Assembly (NCBI RefSeq): GCF_001425945.1
Contig: NZ_LMEB01000010.1
Coordinates: 218,342 to 282,341, forward strand
Source of the DNA: Brevundimonas sp. Root1279
GTDB lineage: Bacteria; Pseudomonadota; Alphaproteobacteria; Caulobacterales; Caulobacteraceae
Reading direction: 5' to 3'
DNA length: 64,000 nucleotides
In this document: one piece after another, positions 35,173 to 43,450 of the stretch
Layout: each line of letters opens with the position of its first letter
Position numbering within the stretch: the stretch's first letter is position 1
Program-made: the position numbers and the translations under genes
Notes under the pieces: model-generated
Told to the model about the DNA's origin: nothing
The model's database searches: none
The model's input: only the letters and a program-made list of their open reading frames with translations

Positions 35173-36873
35173 GTGCCGATATCCTTCCGCCGCGCGCTTC
35201 TGGCGCCGACGACCGCATTGGCTCTTGCGCTGGGTTTGGCCTTGGCCGTCCCGTCCGCGCACGCCGACGAGCTGCCGCAGGTCACGGCCCTGAGTCCAGC
35301 GGACCGCCTCAGCTACACCACCGCCTTCGACGCCCTGCGCCGCGGAGACCTGGAGGCCGCGCGCGCCTCGGCCCGCCAGGCCAATGACCGCGTCCTGCTG
35401 GGCCAGGTCGAGTTCGAGCGCCTGTTCCACGCCGACTATTCCGCCACCTACGAAGAGCTGGCCGCCTGGCTGGAGGAGTATTCCGACCTGCCCTGCGCCC
35501 CGCGCGCCTACCAGCTGGCCCTGCGTCGCCGTCCCGACGGCGCACCGGAGCCGAAGCGTCCTTCCAGCGTCAGCGGCCGGACCTGGTCCAGCGTGGTCGC
35601 CGCCGGCGGCGGGGCCGCCGAGGACGATCCGACCAAGGCCGCCCGCATCGCCCTGAACAACGACGACCTGACGGGCGCCGTGACCCTCGGCGAGCAGATC
35701 GGCGACTGGTGGGTCGTCGGCCTGGCGCAATACCGGCTCGGCGAATTCGGCAAGTCCAGCGTCGCCTTCCAGCGCGTGCTCGAGGATCCGACCGAGGATG
35801 GTTGGGTCCGCTCGGGCGCCGCCTTCTGGGCCGCCCGCGCCGCGGCCCGATCGGGTCAGCAGGACCGGGTTCAGCCGCTGCTGCGCCGCGCCGGGACCTG
35901 GCCGGCGACCTTCTACGGCCAGATCGCCCTGCGCCAACTGGGCGAAGAGCCGCAGATCGATAACCTCGGCCCCCAGCCCTACATGGCGTCGGGCGTCCAG
36001 CACGCCGTCTACCAGCCGGACGAGCCGCTCGGCGTCGACGCCCAGGAGCTGGAGGAATTCGTCCGCTCGGACGCCCGCGCCCGCCGCACCGTCGCCTATT
36101 ACGAAGTCGGTCGCCGCACCGACGCCCGCGATGAGCTGCGCACCGGACTGCGCTCGGCGCTGACGGAAAAGGGTCGCCAGCTGTGGGCCGCCCTGGGCCG
36201 CGCCCTTGGGCCGCGCGTGACCGGCGCCGGCGAGGACACCCGGCGCATCGACGCCCAGCGCTATCCGCAGCCGATCATCGAGCCCGAGGGCGGCTTCACC
36301 ATCGAGCGCTCGCTGGTCTATGCGATCGCCCGCAAGGAGACCGACTTCAACCCCCGCGCCCGCTCGGCGGTGGGAGCTTACGGCCTGATGCAGGTGATGC
36401 CGACCACGGCGGCCGAGCTGGCCAACGACCGCGGCTACGTCACCGATCCGGATCGGCTGTACGTCCCGGAAGTCAACGCCCGCCTCGGTCAGGCCTATGT
36501 GACCAAGGTGCTCGCCATGCCGGCCATCAACGGCGACCTGCTGCGCGTCTCGGCCTCGTACAATGCGGGCCCGGGCCCGATGGTCGCGGCGGTGCGCAAG
36601 CTCGGCCCGAACGCCGATCCGCTGCTGCTGATCGAAACGATCGACGTCCCCCAGGCCCGCGAATACGTGGAGAAGGTGGTCGCGGCCTACTGGATCTATC
36701 AGCGCCTCAACAACCGACCGCTGAACACCCTCGACGCTGTCGCCTCAGGCGCGGACCTGGTGCCGCTGAGCCTGGACTATGTGCCGCCGCCGCCCATGCC
36801 GATCAGCGCGCCGCCGCAGCCGGCCCAGCCGGTCGAGGTCGCCTCAGTCCCGACCACCGGCGGCGGGCGCTAG
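35173..36873 (+). CDS. Soluble lytic murein transglycosylase
   Basis: This 566-aa periplasmic enzyme starts at GTG with a signal peptide (1-32, ending AHADE). A long helical U-shaped region of superhelical repeats leads to the SLT catalytic domain, with catalytic Glu389 in YAIARKETDFNPRARSAVGAYGLMQVMP and ASYNAGPGPM further on. It cleaves the glycan strands of peptidoglycan between MurNAc and GlcNAc, producing anhydroMurNAc. Length and architecture match Slt70-type enzymes. The tail is Pro-rich. Confidence 0.95.
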   Translation: MPISFRRALLAPTTALALALGLALAVPSAHADELPQVTALSPADRLSYTTAFDALRRGDLEAARASARQANDRVLLGQVEFERLFHADYSATYEELAAWLEEYSDLPCAPRAYQLALRRRPDGAPEPKRPSSVSGRTWSSVVAAGGGAAEDDPTKAARIALNNDDLTGAVTLGEQIGDWWVVGLAQYRLGEFGKSSVAFQRVLEDPTEDGWVRSGAAFWAARAAARSGQQDRVQPLLRRAGTWPATFYGQIALRQLGEEPQIDNLGPQPYMASGVQHAVYQPDEPLGVDAQELEEFVRSDARARRTVAYYEVGRRTDARDELRTGLRSALTEKGRQLWAALGRALGPRVTGAGEDTRRIDAQRYPQPIIEPEGGFTIERSLVYAIARKETDFNPRARSAVGAYGLMQVMPTTAAELANDRGYVTDPDRLYVPEVNARLGQAYVTKVLAMPAINGDLLRVSASYNAGPGPMVAAVRKLGPNADPLLLIETIDVPQAREYVEKVVAAYWIYQRLNNRPLNTLDAVASGADLVPLSLDYVPPPPMPISAPPQPAQPVEVASVPTTGGGR

Positions 36874-36888
36874 TTCAAACGATAGCGT

Positions 36889-36999
36889 CTACAGCCCCGC
36901 CAGCAGCAAGGCCGGCAGACAGCAGGCGACCACGATCACCAGGCCGTAGACCAGCAGGCTGGGACGGCGGGGTTCCGGCTGTGGGACAGGCATGGACAT
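36889..36999 (-). CDS. 36-aa single-pass membrane micro-protein
   Basis: A minus-strand frame of 36 codons encodes a short basic/proline N-terminus (SMPVPQPEPRRPS) followed by one strong hydrophobic helix (LLVYGLVIVVACCLPALLLAGL, written here as residues 15-36) that ends the protein. AGGGGG lies 6 nt before the ATG, a convincing ribosome site. It is too short for most gene callers. It is convergent with the transglycosylase gene, 16 bp away, and lies next to the islet repeat. Function is unknown; such proteins often modulate larger membrane complexes. Confidence 0.55.
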   Translation of the reverse strand: MSMPVPQPEPRRPSLLVYGLVIVVACCLPALLLAGL

Positions 37000-37075
37000 G
37001 ACGACCCCCTAACGCGTGGTGCTGCGTACGGGTTCTGGGATACCGTCGTTGTCTTAACTCCCCGTTGGGGGACGT

Positions 37076-37091
37076 CCTTAATGCAAAGCTT
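37076..37091 (+). repeat. 16-bp direct repeat, left boundary of islet
   Basis: CCTTAATGCAAAGCTT matches CCTTAACGCAAAGCTT at 37716-37731 in 15 of 16 positions. The two bracket the low-GC lipoprotein-like gene. The right copy is the 3' end of a GST gene, including its stop codon. Confidence 0.7.
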
Positions 37092-37093
37092 GC

Positions 37094-37669
37094 CTAAAGC
37101 GTTTGCTCCCATAACAGGACCTTATCCCTTATCTCAGGAACACGCCTGCTTGCGTCTGCAGCTATGCAGCTGATCTGCGTGGTCGCTCCGGTGCAACTGT
37201 ACCACATACTATAGGACGATCTGACGATCCGCCCCACCTCGCTGGGGTCGGCGCCTGGCTTGGCGCGGTAGGTAATCGTAATGGAGCGATGTGCGCAGCT
37301 GGCGCTTGACCGGTACGACACAGTCAGGGCGCGGGGACCATCCGTGCGAACTTCGTCGAGTATGTAGGCCGCCTCGTTCACAAGCCTCGACCCGCACCTA
37401 GGGCCCCCGGTGTCCAAGGCATACGGAGAGTCAAACGTGGCGGTGACGGGCCCGAGATCGATCGTCAGAGAACATCCCGCCGCTCGACAGTCCGACAGCA
37501 TATTTTCGAGGCGGTAAGGGAAGCCGATGCCGTTGACGACCGTGGCCACGCGGGGGGGCGGGACTGGTTGGATCGGCTGGTGGATCGCGGAGGCACAGCC
37601 GCCCCCGCCGACAGCTAACGAAAGAGCTAGAGTTGGGGCTGCCAGTTGCAGTGGTCTTCTCATGTGCAA
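37094..37669 (-). CDS. Secreted hypothetical protein on a low-GC islet
   Basis: I do not recognise this 191-aa protein. A hydrophobic leader (LAAPTLALSLAVGGGGCASA) suggests export; the cysteine after GGG is only a weak lipobox. The mature part has eight or so cysteines (for example MLSDCRAAGCSLT, GPRCGSRL, SASCAHRS, WYSCTGAT, ISCIAAD) and reads as a disulfide-rich beta protein. G+C is distinctly lower than in the neighbours, and the gene is bracketed by 16-bp direct repeats; both point to recent acquisition. Confidence 0.7.
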   Translation of the reverse strand: MHMRRPLQLAAPTLALSLAVGGGGCASAIHQPIQPVPPPRVATVVNGIGFPYRLENMLSDCRAAGCSLTIDLGPVTATFDSPYALDTGGPRCGSRLVNEAAYILDEVRTDGPRALTVSYRSSASCAHRSITITYRAKPGADPSEVGRIVRSSYSMWYSCTGATTQISCIAADASRRVPEIRDKVLLWEQTL

Positions 37670-37715
37670 CTAAGACCTTCCTGTGCAGCCCGAAAATCAG
37701 CCTCTCGCGAAGTGA

Positions 37716-37731
37716 CCTTAACGCAAAGCTT
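37716..37731 (+). repeat. 16-bp direct repeat, right boundary of islet
   Basis: CCTTAACGCAAAGCTT overlaps the last codons and TAA stop of the GST gene (minus strand). Its near-identical partner at 37076-37091 lies on the far side of the islet gene, as if insertion duplicated the target end. Confidence 0.7.
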
Positions 37732-38362
37732 CCGCCGACCATTCCAGGAAGTCGGGCTGGGTCAGCAGGGCGTCACGGTAGGCCGCGGCCGTGCCGTCGT
37801 CGCCATAGGCCGCCAGATCAACCTGGAAGTGCCGGAAGCGGGTCGCCACCGGGGTGAAGAAGGCGTCGGGCACCGACCATTCGCCGAACAGATAGGGGCC
37901 GCCCTCGCCGAAGCGGGCGCGCATCTCCTTCCACAGCGAGACGAGGCGACGGATGTCGCGGGCGACGGCCTCCCCCGTCGGCGTCGGCGAGCGGTCCGGG
38001 CCGACCATGGTGTGGTCCGGGCCCATGCCGCACTCGTTGCGCAGGGCCATGAAGCCGCCGTGCATCTCGCAGGCCGCCGAGCGGGCCAGCCAGCGGGCGT
38101 GGGGGTCGGCCGGCCAGAGGCGGACGTGCGGGAAATTCTCCGCGCACCACACCGAGATGGCCATGGAGTCCCAGACCGTCTCGCCGTCGACCTTGAGCAG
38201 GGGCACCAGCCGCGAGGGCGAGATCCGCTCCAGCTCTGCCTGGCCTTCAGGGGAATAGATGTCGATCTCTGTGACCGTGAACTCGGCCTTGCAGCGCTTC
38301 AGCACCAGCCACGGCCGCAGCGACCAGGTCGAGTACAGGCGGGGCCCGATGATCAGTTCCAT
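37718..38362 (-). CDS. Glutathione S-transferase family protein
   Basis: This 214-aa protein begins MELIIGPRLYSTWSLRPWLVLKRC, a GST N-terminal domain of the maleylacetoacetate-isomerase/zeta-like type with Ser as probable glutathione activator. It continues with RLVPLLKVDGETVWDSMAISVWCAE, where the Asp-Ser contacts glutathione, and a helical C-terminal domain with YLFGEWSVPDAFFTPVATRF. ATG at 38362 matches family starts; the open frame extends 38 codons upstream without support. Its last codons form one boundary repeat of the adjacent islet. It is divergent from purB. Confidence 0.9.
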   Translation of the reverse strand: MELIIGPRLYSTWSLRPWLVLKRCKAEFTVTEIDIYSPEGQAELERISPSRLVPLLKVDGETVWDSMAISVWCAENFPHVRLWPADPHARWLARSAACEMHGGFMALRNECGMGPDHTMVGPDRSPTPTGEAVARDIRRLVSLWKEMRARFGEGGPYLFGEWSVPDAFFTPVATRFRHFQVDLAAYGDDGTAAAYRDALLTQPDFLEWSAEALR

Positions 38363-38468
38363 GGCGGCGATTCCCTGATGTGAAGCGTGGCGGTTTGGTG
38401 CGCCAGCGGGCTTGCCGATGCAAGCCGCGCCTTGACTCCGCGCCCTCCCGGACCGACACGGCGCGTCC

Positions 38469-39767
38469 ATGATCACGCGCTATTCCCGCCCCGCCGCCGT
38501 CGCCCTCTGGTCGCAAGAGACCAAGTACAAGATCTGGTTCGAGATCGAGGCCCACGCCGCCACCAAGATGGCCGAGCTGGGGGTGATCCCGCAGGACGCC
38601 GCGGACGCGATCTGGGCCAAGGGCAAGGACGCGACCTTCGACGCCGACCGCATCGACGAGATCGAGCGCACCACCAAGCACGACGTCATCGCCTTCCTGA
38701 CCCACGTGGCCGAGATCGTCGGCGACGAGGCCCGCTTCCTGCACCAGGGCATGACCTCGTCGGACGTGCTGGACACCTGTTTCGCCGTGCAGCTGGCCCG
38801 CTCGACCGACCTGCTGGTCGAGGGCGTCGACCGTGTGCTGGCGGCGCTGGAGACCCGCGCCAAGGAGCATAAGTACACGCCGACCGTCGGCCGCTCGCAC
38901 GGCATCCACGCGGAGCCGGTGACCTTCGGCCTCAAGCTGGCCGGCTATCACGCTGAATTCCAGCGCGCCAAGCGCCGCCTGCTGACGGCGCGGGAAGAGA
39001 TCGCCACCTGCGCCATCTCGGGCGCGGTGGGCACCTTCGCCAACGTCGATCCGGCGGTGGAGCAGTACGTCGCCGACAAGATGGGCCTGCAGGTCGAGCC
39101 CGTCTCGACCCAGGTGATCCCGCGCGACCGCCACGCCGCCTTCTTCGCCGCCCTGGGCGTGGTCGCCTCGTCGGTCGAGCGTCTGGCGGTAGAGATCCGC
39201 CACCTGCAGCGCACCGAGGTCCTTGAAGCCGAGGAGTTCTTCGACAAGGGCCAGAAGGGCTCGTCGGCCATGCCGCACAAGCGCAACCCGATCCTGACCG
39301 AGAACCTGACCGGCCTGGCCCGTCTGGTCCGTTCGGCGGTGACCCCGGCGATGGAGAACGTGGCCCTCTGGCACGAGCGCGACATCAGCCACTCGTCGGT
39401 CGAGCGCGGCATCGGCCCGGACGCCACCATCCACCTGGACTTCGCCCTGCACCGGCTGGCGAACGTAGTCGAGCGGCTGAACGTCTATCCGGAGAACATG
39501 CAGAAGAACATCGACCGCCTCGGCGGCCTGGTGCACTCGCAGCGGGTCATGCTGGCCCTGACCCAGGCGGGCGTGTCGCGTGAGGACGCCTACGCCGCGG
39601 TGCAGGAGAACGCCATGAAGGTGTGGCGCGGCGAGGGAGCCTTCCTGGACTTCCTCAAGGCTGACGCCCGCGTGACCCTGCCGGACGACCGGCTCGCGGC
39701 CCTGTTCGACATCGGCTACCACACCAAGCACGTCGACACGGTCTTCCAGCGGGTGTTCGGGGCCTGA
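38469..39767 (+). CDS. purB: Adenylosuccinate lyase
   Basis: The 432-aa fumarase-superfamily enzyme acts twice in purine synthesis: SAICAR to AICAR, and adenylosuccinate to AMP, releasing fumarate each time. Conserved segments are TKHDVIAFL (catalytic-site histidine loop region), TSSDVLDT, PTVGRSHGIHAEPVTFG and the signature GSSAMPHKRNPI with the catalytic serine loop. Its stop overlaps the following glycosylase gene (TGATG). purC, purS and purQ follow within 6 kb. Confidence 0.98.
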   Translation: MITRYSRPAAVALWSQETKYKIWFEIEAHAATKMAELGVIPQDAADAIWAKGKDATFDADRIDEIERTTKHDVIAFLTHVAEIVGDEARFLHQGMTSSDVLDTCFAVQLARSTDLLVEGVDRVLAALETRAKEHKYTPTVGRSHGIHAEPVTFGLKLAGYHAEFQRAKRRLLTAREEIATCAISGAVGTFANVDPAVEQYVADKMGLQVEPVSTQVIPRDRHAAFFAALGVVASSVERLAVEIRHLQRTEVLEAEEFFDKGQKGSSAMPHKRNPILTENLTGLARLVRSAVTPAMENVALWHERDISHSSVERGIGPDATIHLDFALHRLANVVERLNVYPENMQKNIDRLGGLVHSQRVMLALTQAGVSREDAYAAVQENAMKVWRGEGAFLDFLKADARVTLPDDRLAALFDIGYHTKHVDTVFQRVFGA

Positions 39768-40285
39768 TGAGCCGCAAGGTCGGATTCGACCCCGTCGTCG
39801 ACGCCGACACCCGCGTCCTCATCCTCGGCAGCCTTCCCGGCGACGCTTCGCTGAAGGCCGGCCAGTACTACGGCCATCCGCAGAACACCTTCTGGCGGCT
39901 GATCGGCGGGGTGCTGGGCGTCGAGCTGGCCGCCCTGCCCTATGACGACCGTTTGGCCGCGCTGAAGGCCGGCGGCATCGGCCTGTGGGACGTCATCGCC
40001 AGCGCCGAGCGGCCGGGCAGCCTGGACGCCGCCATCCGCCTGCCCGAGGCGGCCGATCTGCGCGGCCTGGTAGCGACCCTGCCGGGCCTGCGGGCTGTCG
40101 CCTTCAACGGCGGTAAGGCGGCCAGGCTGGGCCGGGCGATGCTGGCGGATGCGGGCCCCGATCTGCTCGACCTGCCCTCCTCCAGCCCCGCGCACGCCCG
40201 CCCTCTGGCCGAGAAGGCCGCCGCCTGGGCAGCGCTGCGGCCGTATCTGGACGGCTGCGATCACGTGTCGCGCGAGAAAATGTGA
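39767..40285 (+). CDS. DNA-deoxyinosine glycosylase (Mug/UDG-like)
   Basis: A 172-aa protein of the uracil-DNA-glycosylase superfamily, resembling the DNA-deoxyinosine (hypoxanthine) glycosylases: VLILGSLPGDASLKAGQYYGHPQNTFWRLI at the active site and LPSSSPAHARPLAEKAAAW near the end (the SSSPA motif). It removes hypoxanthine, formed by adenine deamination or dITP incorporation. It overlaps the purB stop by 1 nt and is thus coupled to an enzyme that sits at the IMP-AMP branch, a suggestive pairing. It is cytoplasmic. Confidence 0.88.
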   Translation: MSRKVGFDPVVDADTRVLILGSLPGDASLKAGQYYGHPQNTFWRLIGGVLGVELAALPYDDRLAALKAGGIGLWDVIASAERPGSLDAAIRLPEAADLRGLVATLPGLRAVAFNGGKAARLGRAMLADAGPDLLDLPSSSPAHARPLAEKAAAWAALRPYLDGCDHVSREKM

Positions 40286-40361
40286 CCCGGACGCATCCTT
40301 TCGGCCGCTGATCTATTCGTCCTGGAGACCGCGGGTTGGCGGTTGTGTCCGGAGATGCGTC

Positions 40362-40958
40362 ATGAAATTCGCCCGCAACGCCGCCCTGGCGACCACCGCC
40401 CTCGCGGCCCTGACCCTCGCCGCCTGCAATCCGCCCGAGAAGGCGCCGGACGCCGCAGACACAAAGACCGACGTCACCGTCATCACGCCGCCCGCCGCGA
40501 CCCCTGCGCCGACCGGCACGGTCGTGACCACGGCGCAGGCCAATCCGGACTTCACCACCCTGGTCAGCGCGCTGCAGGCGGGCGGCTTGGTGGACACCCT
40601 GAACGGAGCCGGCCCCTTCACCATCTTCGCCCCCAACAACGCCGCCTTCGAGAAGGTGCCGGCGGCGACCCGCGACGCGCTGATGCAGCCGGCGGGCAAG
40701 GCCGACCTGACCAAGATCCTGACGTATCACGTGGTGCCGGGTCGCATCGATTCGGCGGCTCTGGCGCAACAGATCCAGGCCGGCGGCGGTTCGGCCAGCC
40801 TGACGACCGTGCAGGGCGGCAAGCTGACCGCGCGGGCCAATCCCGACGGCTCCATCAGCCTGACCGACGCCAAGGGCGGCACGAGCAAGGTGGTCCAGGC
40901 GGACGTGCCGGCGACCAACGGCGTCATCCACGCCATCGACACAGTGGCGATGCCCTAG
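40362..40958 (+). CDS. Fasciclin (FAS1) domain lipoprotein
   Basis: This 198-aa protein has a lipoprotein signal with lipobox LAAC (Cys22), a short Thr/Ala/Pro linker and one FAS1 domain (about 58-198): FTTLVSALQAGGLVDTLNGAGPFTIFAPNNAAFEKVP, LTYHVVPGRID and the closing NGVIHAIDTVAMP. As a lipid-anchored adhesion-type module it is probably displayed in the periplasm or at the surface. It follows the glycosylase by 76 bp and ends before a strong bidirectional terminator. Confidence 0.93.
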   Translation: MKFARNAALATTALAALTLAACNPPEKAPDAADTKTDVTVITPPAATPAPTGTVVTTAQANPDFTTLVSALQAGGLVDTLNGAGPFTIFAPNNAAFEKVPAATRDALMQPAGKADLTKILTYHVVPGRIDSAALAQQIQAGGGSASLTTVQGGKLTARANPDGSISLTDAKGGTSKVVQADVPATNGVIHAIDTVAMP

Positions 40959-41033
40959 CGCAGCGCCAAAGGGACCGGCGTCGCCCCCTCCCCCCCACAC
41001 GACGCCGAGGCGGGTCGCCCAATCGGCCCGCAG

Positions 41034-41067
41034 AAAAGGCCGCAGCCCTGAAAGACTGCGGCCTTTT
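41034..41067. terminator. Bidirectional intrinsic terminator
   Basis: A perfect 12-bp inverted repeat, AAAAGGCCGCAG and CTGCGGCCTTTT with a 10-nt loop, gives a GC stem with a T-tail on both strands. It separates the fasciclin lipoprotein from the convergent DUF1476 gene and can end both transcripts. Confidence 0.9.
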
Positions 41068-41109
41068 CGATGTATCGCGATCGGAGGGCCGGACAGTCCG
41101 GCCGCAGCC

Positions 41110-41433
41110 TTATTCGCCGGCGCGGATCTGTTCGCGGGCGACCGAGGACAGCTCGTCCATCTTGCGGCGGATTTCGCCTTCCGAGACGGTCAGGCCGGCG
41201 CCTTCGAAATCCTGGGCGATCTTGCGGAAGACGTCTTCCTCGCCCGGCTGTTCGAAATCGGCCTTCACGACGGCGCCGGCGTACTGATCGGCGCTGTCTG
41301 ACGACAGGCCCATCTTCTCGGCGGCCCACAGGCCCAGCAGCTTGTTGCGCCGGGCGACCGCCTTGAATTCCTGTTCCTGATCGAGGGCGTATTTGGTCTC
41401 GAAGCCCTTTTCCCGATCGTCGAAGGTGGTCAT
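41110..41433 (-). CDS. DUF1476 protein, ATPase inhibitor zeta subunit
   Basis: This 107-aa helical protein matches the alphaproteobacterial zeta subunit, which inhibits F1Fo-ATPase hydrolysis. The family pattern [39 protein letters not shown] is complete at the N-terminus, where the inhibitory segment lies, and the C-terminal half carries [14 protein letters not shown] and [11 protein letters not shown]. Neighbours are unrelated to ATP synthase. It is convergent with the fasciclin lipoprotein gene and divergent from purC. The DUF1476 assignment is firm; inhibitory activity is known for Paracoccus and related species. Confidence 0.94.
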   Translation of the reverse strand: MTTFDDREKGFETKYALDQEQEFKAVARRNKLLGLWAAEKMGLSSDSADQYAGAVVKADFEQPGEEDVFRKIAQDFEGAGLTVSEGEIRRKMDELSSVAREQIRAGE

Positions 41434-41694
41434 GGGGTCTTCAGGCTCCGTAGGGCGGTCACACAGACGACCGCGTTCGAGGAGGTCTATAGTCCCCCCG
41501 GCGCCGAACGCAACGGAAACCGGCGCGGTTCATCTCACGCTGCCGTTTGTGTCGCAGGCGACGTTCCGCTAGTGTGCGCCGCGTCAATTTCCCCGCCCGC
41601 CCGATTCCGGATCGCGCCGTTCAGACCAGAGCTCCAGGCTCGGTTTGACCGCGCGTTTTTCGTTTTCAGGCCGGGCCCCGCAAGGCCGGATCGC

Positions 41695-42453
41695 ATGAAC
41701 GTCAAACGCAAGAAGCTCTACGAGGGCAAGGCCAAGATCCTGTATGAGGGCCCCGAGCCGGGCACCATCATCCAGTACTTCAAGGACGATGCGACGGCGT
41801 TCAACGCACAGAAGAAGGCGACCCTCGAGGGCAAGGGCGTCATCAACAACCGCATCAGCGAGTTCGTGATGACCCGCCTGAACGGCATCGGCGTCACCAA
41901 CCACTTCATCAAGCGCCTGAATCTGCGCGAACAACTGATCCGCGAGTGCGAGATCATCCCGCTGGAAGTCGTGTGCCGCAACGTCGTGGCCGGCTCGATG
42001 AGCCAGCGCCTGGGCATCGAGGAAGGCACGCCGCTGCCGCGCTCGATCATCGAATTCTACTACAAGAAGGATGAGCTCAACGACCCGATGGTCACCGAAG
42101 AACACATCACGGCCTTCAACTGGGCCTCGACCCAGGAGTTGGACGACATCCTGGCCATGACGGTGCGGGTCAACGACTACCTGTCGGGCATGTTCGGCGC
42201 CGTCGGCATCACCCTGGTCGACTTCAAGATCGAATTCGGCCGCATCTGGGAGAACGACTTCAGCCGCGTGATCCTGGCCGACGAGATCAGCCCGGACTCC
42301 TGCCGCCTGTGGGATACGACGACCGGCGAGAAGCTGGACAAGGATCGCTTCCGTCGCGACCTGGGCAATGTGATCGAAAGCTACGCCGAGGTGGCGCGCC
42401 GCCTGGGCATCATGAAGGATATGCCGACCGTGATTCAGGGGGGACTGCACTAA
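41695..42453 (+). CDS. purC: Phosphoribosylaminoimidazole-succinocarboxamide synthase
   Basis: A 252-aa SAICAR synthase ligating aspartate to CAIR with ATP. Motifs: [14 protein letters not shown] at the ATP site, [28 protein letters not shown] and DFKIEFGR with [14 protein letters not shown]. The ATG at 41695 matches the family start; the frame is open 41 codons further up, across the promoter. Its stop overlaps purS (TAATG). The 261-bp upstream gap, shared with the divergent DUF1476 gene, holds no visible gene or purine riboswitch. Confidence 0.98.
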   Translation: MNVKRKKLYEGKAKILYEGPEPGTIIQYFKDDATAFNAQKKATLEGKGVINNRISEFVMTRLNGIGVTNHFIKRLNLREQLIRECEIIPLEVVCRNVVAGSMSQRLGIEEGTPLPRSIIEFYYKKDELNDPMVTEEHITAFNWASTQELDDILAMTVRVNDYLSGMFGAVGITLVDFKIEFGRIWENDFSRVILADEISPDSCRLWDTTTGEKLDKDRFRRDLGNVIESYAEVARRLGIMKDMPTVIQGGLH

Positions 42454-42689
42454 TGGCCAAGGTGAAGGTTCACGTGTTCCTGAAGCCCGGCGTTCTGGAC
42501 GTTCAGGGCAAGGCCGTCGAAGGCGCCCTGCACGGCCTGGGCTGGCCCGCCGTGGCCAACGCCCGCGTCGGCAAGCTGATCGAGTTCGACCTCGAGGGCG
42601 CCGCCGACCCGGCCGCCGAAGCCAAGAAGATGTGCGAGACCCTGCTCGCCAATACGGTCATCGAAAGCTACCGCATCGAGGTGGCGTGA
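42453..42689 (+). CDS. purS: FGAM synthase subunit PurS
   Basis: A 78-aa protein that bridges PurL and PurQ in the three-part FGAM synthase. It begins AKVKVHVFLKPGVLDVQGKAVEGALHGLGW and ends ANTVIESYRIEVA, the typical PurS signature. Its ATG overlaps the purC stop. A tiny membrane-protein gene starts inside its last codons (GTGA). purQ lies 2 kb downstream, separated by unrelated genes, and purL 5 kb downstream. Confidence 0.96.
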   Translation: MAKVKVHVFLKPGVLDVQGKAVEGALHGLGWPAVANARVGKLIEFDLEGAADPAAEAKKMCETLLANTVIESYRIEVA

Positions 42690-42817
42690 GCCGCCTGGCC
42701 AAGCTGCTGATCGCCCTGTTCATCGCGGCGGGGTGCATCATCTTCGCCACGGCCCTGGCCGGCGGTCTGATGGACGACAGCGCCTTCACGCCCGAAGCCA
42801 AGCAGGCGGCGCACTGA
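42686..42817 (+). CDS. 43-aa membrane micro-protein overlapping purS
   Basis: A 43-aa frame starts at GTG inside the purS stop (GTGA overlap). It has a short positive N-terminus (SRLAK), a single hydrophobic helix (LLIALFIAAGCIIFATALAGGL, residues 6-27) and an acidic tail. The overlap and helix favour translation, with re-initiation after purS. Function is unknown. It could equally be a non-coding stretch, but the composition and exact coupling argue for a gene. Confidence 0.55.
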   Translation: MSRLAKLLIALFIAAGCIIFATALAGGLMDDSAFTPEAKQAAH

Positions 42818-42873
42818 CAGCGGCGGCGTTCGTGCGTTAGTGTCGTTCCACGACCACTGACGAGGACGCCCCG

Positions 42874-43353
42874 ATGACCTTCACCCTGACCTCAGACGAC
42901 ATCGCCGACGGCGGCGTGCTGCCGGACGCGCATGTGAAGGCCAAAGGGGACGCGTCCCCGCACCTGAAATGGTCGGGCGCGCCCGAGGGCACCAAGAGCT
43001 ACGCCGTCACCTGCTACGACCCGGACGCGCCGACGGGCTCCGGCTTCTGGCACTGGACCGTGGCCAACATCCCGGCCGACGTCACCGAGCTGAAGACCGG
43101 CGCCTCGCCCAACGACATGCCGCGCGGCGCGGTCGAGGGCCGCACGGACTACGGTCCGGCAGGGTTCGGCGGCGCCGCTCCCCCGCCGGGACATGGGCCG
43201 CACCGCTACATCTTCACCGTCTTCGCCGTGGACAAGGCGCATCTGGACGTGAACGCCGACAATTCGGGCGCTGTGTTCGGCTTCAACCTGCATTTCCACA
43301 CCCTGGCCAAGGCCTCGATCACGGCGACCTACGAGAACACCGGCTCTGACTGA
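42874..43353 (+). CDS. YbhB/YbcL-type PEBP-family protein
   Basis: This 159-aa cytosolic protein belongs to the phosphatidylethanolamine-binding/Raf-kinase-inhibitor-like family. It shows SPHLKWSGAPEGTKSYAVTCYDPDAP, GFWHWTVANIPAD and GFGGAAPPPGHGPHRYIFTVFAVD, the anion-binding pocket motifs. Its biological role in bacteria is mostly unknown. It follows the micro-protein by 56 bp and may be part of the purC-S transcript, although its function is unrelated. Confidence 0.95.
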   Translation: MTFTLTSDDIADGGVLPDAHVKAKGDASPHLKWSGAPEGTKSYAVTCYDPDAPTGSGFWHWTVANIPADVTELKTGASPNDMPRGAVEGRTDYGPAGFGGAAPPPGHGPHRYIFTVFAVDKAHLDVNADNSGAVFGFNLHFHTLAKASITATYENTGSD

Positions 43354-43371
43354 AACCGCCGTCGCAACTCT

Positions 43372-43390
43372 ATGTGATCAACGATTACAT
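43372..43390. promoter_or_regulatory. Operator-like palindrome upstream of the MFS gene
   Basis: ATGTGATC-AAC-GATTACAT is an imperfect 19-bp inverted repeat (one mismatch per arm pair) 60 bp before the MFS start. No regulator is encoded next to it, so the binding protein would act in trans. Confidence 0.45.
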
Positions 43391-43450
43391 TGAAGCCGGG
43401 CGGCCGGGAGGCCATGTTGCGGTGCAACATCCGCCTCCCCGGACACCGCC

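Noticed and set aside
41434..41694. Purine riboswitch upstream of purC
   Set aside because: No conserved three-way junction or loop motifs were seen in the leader.
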